A DNA stretch of 64,000 nt from JAAYCI01 sp031551695 (GTDB lineage: Bacteria; Bacillota; Clostridia; Oscillospirales; Ruminococcaceae): the NCBI GenBank assembly GCA_031551695.1, contig JAVBNG010000003.1:1-64000 (forward strand), read 5' to 3'. A model generated the notes under the pieces. The model was not told the origin of the DNA. It made no database searches and saw only the letters and a program-made list of their open reading frames with translations. The position numbers and the translations under genes are program-made. Within the stretch, counting starts at the first letter, position 1; each line of letters begins with the position of its first letter. Below, piece by piece: positions 43,136 through 50,788 of the stretch.

Positions 43136-44284
43136 ATGGCAAAAAGACTGTTTACCAGCGAAAGCGTGACGGAAGGGCATCCGGATAAAATTTGCGACCA
43201 AATTTCCGACGCGATTTTGGACGCGATTTTGGCGGAGGACCCGGATGGCCGCGTGGCCTGCGAAGTGACGGCAAACACGGGCGTTGTGTATGTGATGGGC
43301 GAAATTACCACCAGCTGCTATGTGGACATTCCGTCCATTGTGCGCGACGTGGTGAAAAACATCGGCTACACCCGCGCAAAGTACGGCTTTGACAACGAGA
43401 CCTGCGCAGTCATCGTCTCCGTGAAGGAGCAAAGCCCGGACATCGCCATGGGCGTGAACCCCGGCGGCGCGGGCGACCAGGGCATGATGTTTGGCTATGC
43501 GTGCGACGAAACGCCGGAACTGATGCCCATGCCCATCAGCCTGGCGCAAAAGCTGGCAAAACAACTGACCAAGGTGCGCAAGGAAGAGACCCTCGATTAC
43601 CTGCGGCCGGACGGCAAAAGCCAGGTGACCATCGAATACGACGGCGATGTGCCCGTGCGGGTGGACACCGTTGTCATTTCCTCCCAGCATTCGCCTGAGG
43701 TGGACATCGAGACATTGCGCAAGGACATCACCGAAAAGGTGATCAAACCCATCATCCCGGCAAACATGATGGACGAAAACACGAAAATATACATCAACCC
43801 CACCGGGCGCTTTTGCACCGGCGGCCCGCAGGGAGACAGCGGCCTTACCGGGCGCAAGATCATCGTGGACACATACGGCGGCTACGCCCGCCACGGCGGC
43901 GGCGCTTTCAGCGGCAAGGACCCGACGAAGGTGGACCGCAGCGCGGCCTATGCTGCCCGCTGGGTGGCCAAAAACGTGGTGGCCGCGGGCCTTGCCAAGC
44001 GCTGTGAGGTGCAGCTGGCCTACGCCATCGGCGTGGCCGAGCCGGTGAGCGTGATGGTGGACACATTCGGCACGGGCGCCGTGGCGGACGACGTGATTGA
44101 AAAAGCGGTGGGCCAGGTGTTCGACCTGAAGCCCCAGGCCATCATCCGCGACCTTGGCCTGCAAAAGCCCATTTACCGCCAGCTTGCCGCCTACGGCCAC
44201 CTTGGCCGTGAGGACTTGGATGTGGCGTGGGAGAAAACGGACAAGGCGGACGCGCTGAAGGCCGCCGTGGAGAAGCTGAAATAA
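43136..44284 (+). CDS. metK: S-adenosylmethionine synthetase
   Basis: A 382-residue MetK joining methionine and ATP. Motifs: TSESVTEGHPDKICDQISDA, NPGGAGDQGMMFGYACDE (P-loop-like), FCTGGPQGDSGLTGRKIIVD and GGGAFSGKDPTKVDRSAAYA. AGAGGA precedes the ATG. Expression is controlled by the S-box riboswitch upstream. recD2 starts two bases after the stop, so it may share the riboswitch-controlled transcript. Confidence 0.97.
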   Translation: MAKRLFTSESVTEGHPDKICDQISDAILDAILAEDPDGRVACEVTANTGVVYVMGEITTSCYVDIPSIVRDVVKNIGYTRAKYGFDNETCAVIVSVKEQSPDIAMGVNPGGAGDQGMMFGYACDETPELMPMPISLAQKLAKQLTKVRKEETLDYLRPDGKSQVTIEYDGDVPVRVDTVVISSQHSPEVDIETLRKDITEKVIKPIIPANMMDENTKIYINPTGRFCTGGPQGDSGLTGRKIIVDTYGGYARHGGGAFSGKDPTKVDRSAAYAARWVAKNVVAAGLAKRCEVQLAYAIGVAEPVSVMVDTFGTGAVADDVIEKAVGQVFDLKPQAIIRDLGLQKPIYRQLAAYGHLGREDLDVAWEKTDKADALKAAVEKLK

Positions 44285-44285
44285 A

Positions 44286-46550
44286 ATGTACGACAGCGAA
44301 TACACCGACACAAAAAAAGCCCGGCTGGAAGGGCCGGTGGTGGACGTTGCCTACCGCAACGACGACACCGGCTTTGCCGTGGTATCCGTGGGCATTCCCG
44401 CTACGGGCGGCGTGATGACGGCCGTGGGCGTGATGCCCGGCGTGGCCGTGGCCGAAAGCGTGGCGGTGCTGGGCGAATTTGTGGAGCACGAGGACTATGG
44501 CCGGCAGTTTTCGGTGGAAAGCTGCCGCTACACCGTGCCTGAAACGGAAACGGAAATACTGGCCTACCTGCAAAGCGGCGTGCTGCCCGGAATCACCCGG
44601 GCGGACGCTTTTGCGTTGGTGAAAAAATTTGGGGAACGCAGCCTTGAATTTTTGGCCTGCGCGCCGGAAAAACTGGCGGAGGTGCCGGGCCTTTCCCGCA
44701 AGGACGTCGAGGCCGCCCACAGACGCTATATCGATATTTTCGATATGCGGGAGAACATTGCCAATTTGGCCGCCCTTGGTTTTTCCCCCGCCGAGGCCGT
44801 GGCCCTGCATGCCTTTTACGGCAACGAGGTGGGCGAGGTTTTGAACCGCAACCCTTATGTGGTGTGCCAAAACCCGCTGCATTTAAGCGTGAAGCGGGCG
44901 GATCTGGTTGCCGGGGGCGTGCAGTTCGAGAGCGAGGGCAACGAGCGGCTGCGCGCCATTGTGCTGCACAGCCTGCGCGGCTTTGTCACCCACCAGCACA
45001 CCTGCGCGCCGGATATCAAGCTGGTGAACCAGGCCGCGGCGGAGTTCACCGTGCCGGTGGAAGCGGCCGAGGCGGCCTTGGCGGAGCTGGTGGGAGAGGG
45101 CGAAGTGTTTTCCGTCGATTTTGACCAGGGAACGTATATTTATCTGCCGGAGTTTTTAGAGGCGGAGACGGACGCGGCCCTGCGGCTTTTGGCCATTGCG
45201 CGGGGAGACTTCACGCCCCCGGCCAACATGGCGGCGCTGATGCGCGCGCTGGAGGCGGAAAGCGGCATCCACTATGCCAAAAACCAACGGAAAGCCATTG
45301 AGACGGCCATGGAAAACGGCGCCATCATCATTACCGGCGGCCCCGGCACGGGCAAAACGACGGCGCTGAACGCCATCATTACCCTGTTTGAAAGCGGCGC
45401 CCAGCGCGTGATGCTGGCGGCGCCTACCGGCCGCGCCGCCAAGCGCATGAGCGAACTGACCGGCCGCAAAGCGCAGACCATCCACCGCCTTTTGGAAGTG
45501 GACCAGAAGTTTGATATGGGGGTGCCGCGATTCAAACGCAACGAGCAAAACCCGCTGAAATGCGACGTGGTGATCGTGGACGAGATGAGTATGATGGACG
45601 CCATGCTGTTCGACAGCCTGCTGCACGCATTACGCCCGGGCTGCCGCCTTGTGATGGTGGGCGACGCGGACCAGCTGCCCAGCGTGAGCGCGGGCAACGT
45701 GCTGCCGGGCATCACGGCCAGTTTGACGGTGCCGGTGGTGAAGCTGGACGAAGTGTTCCGCCAGAGCGCCGAAAGCCTGATTGTTACCAACGCCCACGGC
45801 GTTTTGAAGGGTAAAACGCCGAGGAGCGGTGGAAAAAAAGACGATTTTTTCTTTATGCAGGGGTACGATGCCTACGACGCGCTGGACACCATCTGCCAGG
45901 TGGTGGGCACGCGGCTGCCGAAAGCTTTTGGCTTTTCGCCCATGGCGGATATCCAAGTATTGTGCCCCGGGCGCTATGGCGAACTTGGCACGGAAGCGGT
46001 GGGCAAAAAGCTGCAGGCCGTGCTGAACCCGCCCGCCGAGGGCAAGCCGGAGATTAAGCTGAACGACCGTGTGCTGCGCCTGGGCGACAAGGTGATGCAC
46101 GTGGTGAACAATTACGACATCCCCTTTACCCGCACGGACGGCGAGCCGGGAGAGGGCGCGTTCAACGGCGACATCGGGGTGATAGAGGAGATAGACCCGC
46201 GCGGCATGACGCTGACAGTGCTGGCGGAGGACCGCCACGTGCACTACGCCCGGGAGCATTTGCGTCAACTGGAACCCGCCTACGCCGTGACGGTGCACAA
46301 AAGCCAGGGCAGCGAGTTTGAGGCGGTGATTTTGACAGTGGCGGGCGTGCCGCCGCTGCTGCGCACGCGCAATTTGCTGTACACGGGCATTACCCGTGCA
46401 AAAAAGCTGTGCATTTTGGTGGGAGACGAAAAAACGCTGGCCATCATGGTGCGCAACGACAGGCAAAACGAGCGGTACTCCTGCTTCGACGCGTTTTTGC
46501 GCTTTGGCGACGAGGCGCGGTACCACATCAGCGGGGGTGAGGGATTTTGA
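44286..46550 (+). CDS. recD2: RecD2-like SF1B DNA helicase
   Basis: A 754-residue helicase of the RecD2 type, a 5'-3' helicase acting in repair independently of RecBC. The amino-terminal OB-like region spans 1-95 (RLEGPVVDVAYRNDDTGFAV). HhH-type helices follow (FALVKKFGERSLEFL). Walker A is IITGGPGTGKTTALNAI and Walker B VVIVDEMSMMDAML; motif III is RLVMVGDADQLPSVSAGNVL and the late motif VTVHKSQGSEFEAVIL. Length is typical. The start uses GGAG inside the metK end. Confidence 0.92.
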   Translation: MYDSEYTDTKKARLEGPVVDVAYRNDDTGFAVVSVGIPATGGVMTAVGVMPGVAVAESVAVLGEFVEHEDYGRQFSVESCRYTVPETETEILAYLQSGVLPGITRADAFALVKKFGERSLEFLACAPEKLAEVPGLSRKDVEAAHRRYIDIFDMRENIANLAALGFSPAEAVALHAFYGNEVGEVLNRNPYVVCQNPLHLSVKRADLVAGGVQFESEGNERLRAIVLHSLRGFVTHQHTCAPDIKLVNQAAAEFTVPVEAAEAALAELVGEGEVFSVDFDQGTYIYLPEFLEAETDAALRLLAIARGDFTPPANMAALMRALEAESGIHYAKNQRKAIETAMENGAIIITGGPGTGKTTALNAIITLFESGAQRVMLAAPTGRAAKRMSELTGRKAQTIHRLLEVDQKFDMGVPRFKRNEQNPLKCDVVIVDEMSMMDAMLFDSLLHALRPGCRLVMVGDADQLPSVSAGNVLPGITASLTVPVVKLDEVFRQSAESLIVTNAHGVLKGKTPRSGGKKDDFFFMQGYDAYDALDTICQVVGTRLPKAFGFSPMADIQVLCPGRYGELGTEAVGKKLQAVLNPPAEGKPEIKLNDRVLRLGDKVMHVVNNYDIPFTRTDGEPGEGAFNGDIGVIEEIDPRGMTLTVLAEDRHVHYAREHLRQLEPAYAVTVHKSQGSEFEAVILTVAGVPPLLRTRNLLYTGITRAKKLCILVGDEKTLAIMVRNDRQNERYSCFDAFLRFGDEARYHISGGEGF

Positions 46551-47275
46551 AGGCCGCCATTGGGTTTGCCGCCGTCAAAAACGGCCTGCTGAATTTGCTG
46601 TACCCGGCGCGCTGCCCGTGGTGCGGCAATGTGGTGGGCTTTGGCGCGTGCGAAAGCTGTGACGGCGCGCTGAGAGAGATTTTACTGGATGGCGAGAATC
46701 TGGATTTGCCCGCGCGGGGCGAAGGCGGTATTGAGGAAGCGTACGCTTGCTACCGCTATGAATATCCGGCGCGGGACGGCTTGCTGCGGCTGAAGTTCGA
46801 GGGGCAGCGGGGCGGTGTGGCGGTTTTTGGCGGGCGGATGGCGAAGACATTTGTTTTCTGCAAAATGGCGGGGCGGTACGGCTGCATCGTACCGGTGCCG
46901 GTGTCGCCCGGCACCATGCGAAGGCGCGGCTACAACCAAAGCGCCCTGCTGGCGGAAGAACTGGCAAAGCGCGTGGGTGTTCCGCTGGAAACCGGCGTGC
47001 TGGAAAAAAGCATGGAGACGGAGCAGCAGATGCTGCTGGACAGGGAAGCCCGCCTGCAAAACGTAAAAGGGGCCTACCGCGTGGCAGGCTCCGAAAAAAT
47101 TGCGGGCAAACGGGTGCTGCTGGTGGACGACGTGGCGACCACCGGCAGCACGCTGAACGAATGCGCCGCCACGCTGAAGGCGGCGGGCGCGGTGCAAGTG
47201 GACGCACTGTGCCTGTGTGCGGCCGGGCACCGGCCTACAAATATCCGTCCAACCGGGATTCGATCGCTTCAATGA
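46547..47275 (+). CDS. ComF family protein (phosphoribosyltransferase-like)
   Basis: A 242-residue ComF/GntX-type protein. An amino-terminal zinc ribbon has CPWCGNVVGFGACESC. The PRTase fold includes IVPVPVSPGTMRRRGYNQSA and the PRPP motif VLLVDDVATTGSTL. In transformable bacteria ComF is a cytoplasmic competence factor linked to DNA uptake; elsewhere its role is unsettled. The start is TTG 46547, overlapping the recD2 stop, with GGTGAGGG upstream. The 3' end (LCAAGHRPTNIRPTGIRSLQ) overlaps the convergent PPK2 gene by 41 bases. Confidence 0.88.
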   Translation: MKAAIGFAAVKNGLLNLLYPARCPWCGNVVGFGACESCDGALREILLDGENLDLPARGEGGIEEAYACYRYEYPARDGLLRLKFEGQRGGVAVFGGRMAKTFVFCKMAGRYGCIVPVPVSPGTMRRRGYNQSALLAEELAKRVGVPLETGVLEKSMETEQQMLLDREARLQNVKGAYRVAGSEKIAGKRVLLVDDVATTGSTLNECAATLKAAGAVQVDALCLCAAGHRPTNIRPTGIRSLQ

Positions 47276-48773
47276 CAGTCTTCATCACTTTGATGCGGGC
47301 GTATTTTTTGTCTTGGCTCTCCACAATGGTCCAGGGGGCGGCGGCGGTGCTGGTAAGGCGCAGCATATCGTTGATGGCGGCTTCATACAGGTCCCATTTT
47401 TCGCGGTTGCGCCAGTCTTCGTCCGTCAATTTCCAGTTTTTCTCAGGGTCGTCCTTGCGGGCGTTGAAGCGGCGCAGCTGTTCGTCCTTGTCTATTTGCA
47501 GCCAGAACTTCAGCACCACCGCGCCCCAGCGGGCCAGCTCCTGCTCAAACTCGTTGATCTCCCGGTACGCCCGCTGCCATTCGTCCGGCCGGGCAAAACC
47601 CTCGACGCGCTCTACCATCACACGGCCGTACCACGTGCGGTCAAAAATGGCGATGTGCCCGTCTCTGGGCAGATGTGCCCAAAACCGCCACAGGAACGGG
47701 TGGGAAAGCTCCGTGGGGGTAGGCGAGGCAATGGGCACCACGTCATAGCCGCGCGGGTCAAGGCCGGAGGTGAGCCGGCGGATATTGCCGCCTTTGCCCG
47801 CCGCGTCCCAGCCCTCATAGGCGATGATGACGGGGATCTTGTTTTGGTAGATCTCGTTGTGCAGCCGGGCCAGGCGTTTTCGGCATTTTTTCAGCTCCTG
47901 CTCGTATTTTTCGTCGGCCAGCGTGTCTGTAAGGGGCACGTCGGCCAGGGTAGGCATGCGCAGCAGGGAAAAATCCCCGCCGGAGAGGGCGGTTTCATCC
48001 ACGGCGGCGGGGCCGGCTGCTTTTTGCTCCGCAAAGGCCTTGTCCGCCGCTTCTTTTTTCTCCAGCGCGGCGGTGATGGAATCGACAAGGATGCCATACA
48101 CCTCTGCCAGGGCCCCCTGGCGGTCGCCGCCGCACACAATGTGCCAGCGGGCGCTTTGGGTGTTAGTGGCCTCCAGCATTTCATCATAGGCCTTGAAAAA
48201 CTCATGGTAACGGCGGTTGCGTGCATAGTTGTGGGCGTCCACACGCCAGGCCGTGTTTTTCTTGGCGGCAAGCTTGTCGAACCGCTGCTTTTGCTGCTTT
48301 TTGCCGATGTGCAGGAAAATTTTTATGATGAGGGTGCCGTCGTTCGCCAGTTGGCGCTCAAAGGTGTTAATTTCGCCAAGGCGGCGCATAGTACTTTTGC
48401 GGCCGGCGCCCTGTTCCATCCAGCCGGTGATGACCTCGGGATACCAGCTCCGGTCGTAAATGCCCATGATGCCCCGCGGGGGCAGGCTGTTCCAGTGCCG
48501 CCACAAAAAGGGCTTGCGCGCTTCGTCGGGCGTTGGGGCAAGGGTGCTTTTGGACTGGAAGTTGCGCGGGTCCAGCGTCAACACGATATCCGAAAGCACG
48601 CAGCCTTTGCCGGCGGCGCTCCAGCCCTCCAGCAAAATGACAACAGGCAGCTTTTCGTCTTTCACCCGGTGCTGCAGGTTGGAAAGCTGTTTCCGCAGGG
48701 GCTCGATTTTTTGCTTGTAATCCTCTTTGGAAATGGTTTTTGTCAGGTCGGCGTTTTCCAGCAAGGCAGACAC
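47235..48773 (-). CDS. Polyphosphate:AMP phosphotransferase (two PPK2 domains)
   Basis: A 512-residue class II PPK2 protein with two tandem domains, predicted to transfer phosphate from polyphosphate to AMP. Domain 1 has the P-loop LLEGWSAAGKGCVLSD and IYDRSWYPEV; domain 2 has AYEGWDAAGKGGNIRRL and IFDRTWYGRV, each with a lid module after it. The alternative upstream residues lack conservation. GTG 48773 is chosen because AGGAAAGAAG precedes it. It is monocistronic on the minus strand, with an extended -10 TGGTACAAT upstream. Confidence 0.88.
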   Translation of the reverse strand: MSALLENADLTKTISKEDYKQKIEPLRKQLSNLQHRVKDEKLPVVILLEGWSAAGKGCVLSDIVLTLDPRNFQSKSTLAPTPDEARKPFLWRHWNSLPPRGIMGIYDRSWYPEVITGWMEQGAGRKSTMRRLGEINTFERQLANDGTLIIKIFLHIGKKQQKQRFDKLAAKKNTAWRVDAHNYARNRRYHEFFKAYDEMLEATNTQSARWHIVCGGDRQGALAEVYGILVDSITAALEKKEAADKAFAEQKAAGPAAVDETALSGGDFSLLRMPTLADVPLTDTLADEKYEQELKKCRKRLARLHNEIYQNKIPVIIAYEGWDAAGKGGNIRRLTSGLDPRGYDVVPIASPTPTELSHPFLWRFWAHLPRDGHIAIFDRTWYGRVMVERVEGFARPDEWQRAYREINEFEQELARWGAVVLKFWLQIDKDEQLRRFNARKDDPEKNWKLTDEDWRNREKWDLYEAAINDMLRLTSTAAAPWTIVESQDKKYARIKVMKTVIEAIESRLDGYL

Positions 48774-48828
48774 CTTCTTTCCTGTAGCCACGGCCGTTTC
48801 TGGGGCGGCTATATTTGCGCTAATTGTA

Positions 48829-48839
48829 CCATATTTTTT
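48829..48839 (-). promoter_or_regulatory. Extended -10 of the PPK2 gene
   Basis: Minus-strand TGGTACAAT lies about 60 bases before GTG 48773. The -35 box is poor, so the TG extension probably dominates. Coordinates are approximate within a few bases. Confidence 0.45.
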
Positions 48840-48903
48840 GGTTCGGCGGCAGAATGTGGCAAAAATTCTTTGGCAAATTTTTATCAAATCGAGCTGTTTT
48901 TAG

Positions 48904-48932
48904 TTGAAACAAGCGGCAAATTCCGATATAAT
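48904..48932 (+). promoter_or_regulatory. Promoter of oadG-oadB
   Basis: TTGAAA (48904-48909), 17 bases, TATAAT (48927-48932), about 45 bases before the oadG ATG. Confidence 0.85.
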
Positions 48933-48980
48933 CTAATATGTTGATTTTGTGAAAACATTCCATTTGGAGGAGGCACACGT

Positions 48981-49448
48981 ATGTTTGGTAGTATGCCTGC
49001 GGCCGCCACGGCCGTTTTGGCCGCGCGCTGGGCGGCAGCAGCGGCTGCGCAAAAGCCGGAACCCGCCATTGCCACCGTTGTGGCAACGGGCCTGATACTG
49101 GTGTTCGGCATTTTGTTTTTGCTGTATTTCATCCTGCTGGCGGAGGGCAGGCTGTTCACATCCTTGGACAAAAAGAAGACGGCAAAGGAAGAAGCACAAA
49201 CTTCCGGCGTTGCATCCGCTACTCGGGCGCCGGTTGCCTCTGTGGCTGCGGCAACGGCGGCGCCTGCCGTGGGCGGCGGCTTGCAGCCCCATGTTGTGGC
49301 AGCCATTGCGGCCGCCGTGGCCGAAGCGGACGGCGGAAAATACACGGTTGCCTCCATTGTGCCGCTGGGCGGTGCCGGTGCGCCTGCCGCAAGCCGGCGC
49401 GGGCGCTGGGGCCAGGCCGGTGTGGTGCAGCACACCGAGCCGTTTTAA
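48981..49448 (+). CDS. oadG: OadG-family sodium-pump decarboxylase gamma subunit
   Basis: A 155-residue protein with one transmembrane helix (about 33-57, ATVVATGLILVFGILFLLYF), an Ala/Thr-rich linker and a conserved tail (QPHVVAAIAAAVAEAD, then WGQAGVVQHTEPF). This order matches gamma subunits of Na+-translocating decarboxylases, which assemble alpha and beta and bind zinc. The start has GGAGGAGG upstream. oadB follows after 12 bases. There is no carboxyltransferase or biotin-carrier gene beside it. Confidence 0.82.
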   Translation: MFGSMPAAATAVLAARWAAAAAAQKPEPAIATVVATGLILVFGILFLLYFILLAEGRLFTSLDKKKTAKEEAQTSGVASATRAPVASVAAATAAPAVGGGLQPHVVAAIAAAVAEADGGKYTVASIVPLGGAGAPAASRRGRWGQAGVVQHTEPF

Positions 49449-49460
49449 GGGGGATGAGGA

Positions 49461-50660
49461 ATGAGTGAATTATTAGGGACCATTGCCAGCATTTGGCAAA
49501 ACTCCGGTTTTGTGGGTATCATAAACGATTATGGCTATCTTATCATGATCGCCGTGGCATGTCTTTTGCTGTACCTTGCCATTGTGCACGAATTTGAGCC
49601 GCTTTTGCTTTTACCCATTGCCTTTGGAATGCTGCTGGCAAACCTGCCCTTTGGCGATATGATCCACATGCAGTATTTCATCGATATCACAGGCACGCAG
49701 GATCCGGGCCTGTTTCCCATGTTCAGCGAAATTTTACACAAGGGCGGCCTTGCGGATATGCTGTACCTGGGCGTGAAGCTGGGCATTTACCCGCCGCTTA
49801 TTTTCCTTGGCATCGGCACCATGACGGACTTCGGCCCGTTGATTGCGAACCCGAAGAGCTTGCTGCTTGGCGCGGCGGCGCAGTTTGGCATTTTTGTGGC
49901 GTTTGTGATGGCGCGGTTTTTGGGCTTTAACGGCAACGAGGCGTCTGCCATCGGCATCATCGGCGGGGCGGACGGCCCCACGGCCATTTATGTAACGACG
50001 AAGCTGGCGCCCCATCTGCTGGGGTCTGTGGCGGTGGCGGCATACAGCTATATGGCGCTGGTGCCGGTCATCCAGCCGCCCATTATGAAGCTGTTGACCA
50101 CGAAGAAAGAGCGCGGCGTGGTGATGAAACAGCTGCGGCCCGTTTCCCGCACAGAGCGCATCATTTTCCCCATCATGTGCACCATCGTCATTTGCCTCAT
50201 TTTGCCCCCGGCCACGCCGCTCATCGGCATGCTGATGCTGGGCAACCTGATGCGTGAGACCGGTGTGGTGGAGCGCCTGACCAAGACGGCGGGCAACGAG
50301 CTGATGAACATTATCACCATCTTCCTGGGCATTTCCGTTGGCTGCACCACCCAGGCCGGCACCTTCCTCACGCCCGCCACGCTGAAGATCATCGTGTTGG
50401 GGCTGGTGGCCTTCGCCTTCGGCACCATGGGCGGCGTGCTGCTGGGCAAGCTGATGTATCTCATCACCAAAGGGCAAATCAACCCGCTCATCGGTTCGGC
50501 GGGCGTGTCCGCCGTGCCCATGGCCGCGCGCGTGTCCCAGAAGGTGGGCGCGCAGGAGAACCCGCAGAACTTCCTGCTGATGCACGCCATGGGCCCGAAC
50601 GTTGCCGGGGTCATCGGCAGCGCCGTGGCGGCGGGCATCCTCATCAACATCTTCTCGTGA
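49461..50660 (+). CDS. oadB: Sodium ion-translocating decarboxylase beta subunit
   Basis: A 399-residue polytopic pump subunit of the oxaloacetate/methylmalonyl/glutaconyl-CoA decarboxylase family, coupling decarboxylation of carboxybiotin to Na+ export. The hallmark NEASAIGIIGGADGPTAIYV contains the key Asp. Other conserved blocks are GIGTMTDFGPLIANPKSLLL and LIGSAGVSAVPMAARVSQKV, and PNVAGVIGSAVAAGILI closes the protein. GATGAGGA precedes the ATG. The partner alpha/biotin subunits must be encoded elsewhere if this pump is complete. Confidence 0.95.
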   Translation: MSELLGTIASIWQNSGFVGIINDYGYLIMIAVACLLLYLAIVHEFEPLLLLPIAFGMLLANLPFGDMIHMQYFIDITGTQDPGLFPMFSEILHKGGLADMLYLGVKLGIYPPLIFLGIGTMTDFGPLIANPKSLLLGAAAQFGIFVAFVMARFLGFNGNEASAIGIIGGADGPTAIYVTTKLAPHLLGSVAVAAYSYMALVPVIQPPIMKLLTTKKERGVVMKQLRPVSRTERIIFPIMCTIVICLILPPATPLIGMLMLGNLMRETGVVERLTKTAGNELMNIITIFLGISVGCTTQAGTFLTPATLKIIVLGLVAFAFGTMGGVLLGKLMYLITKGQINPLIGSAGVSAVPMAARVSQKVGAQENPQNFLLMHAMGPNVAGVIGSAVAAGILINIFS

Positions 50661-50702
50661 TTTAGCTGCGAAATTTGTTGTTAAAGAACATGAATTTTTA
50701 CG

Positions 50703-50733
50703 AAACCGCCCCTTCTCCCGGGGGGCGGTTTTG
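50703..50733 (+). terminator. Rho-independent terminator of oadGB
   Basis: AAACCGCCCC pairs with GGGGCGGTTT (50722-50731) across a short C-rich loop, then TTTTG. An extended -10 (TGGTACAAT, 50734-50742) for the next gene begins right after it. Confidence 0.85.
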
Positions 50734-50788
50734 TGGTACAATGGAACAGTTATGAAATGAAAGAATAAGCGAACCCCGGAGTACAGGA

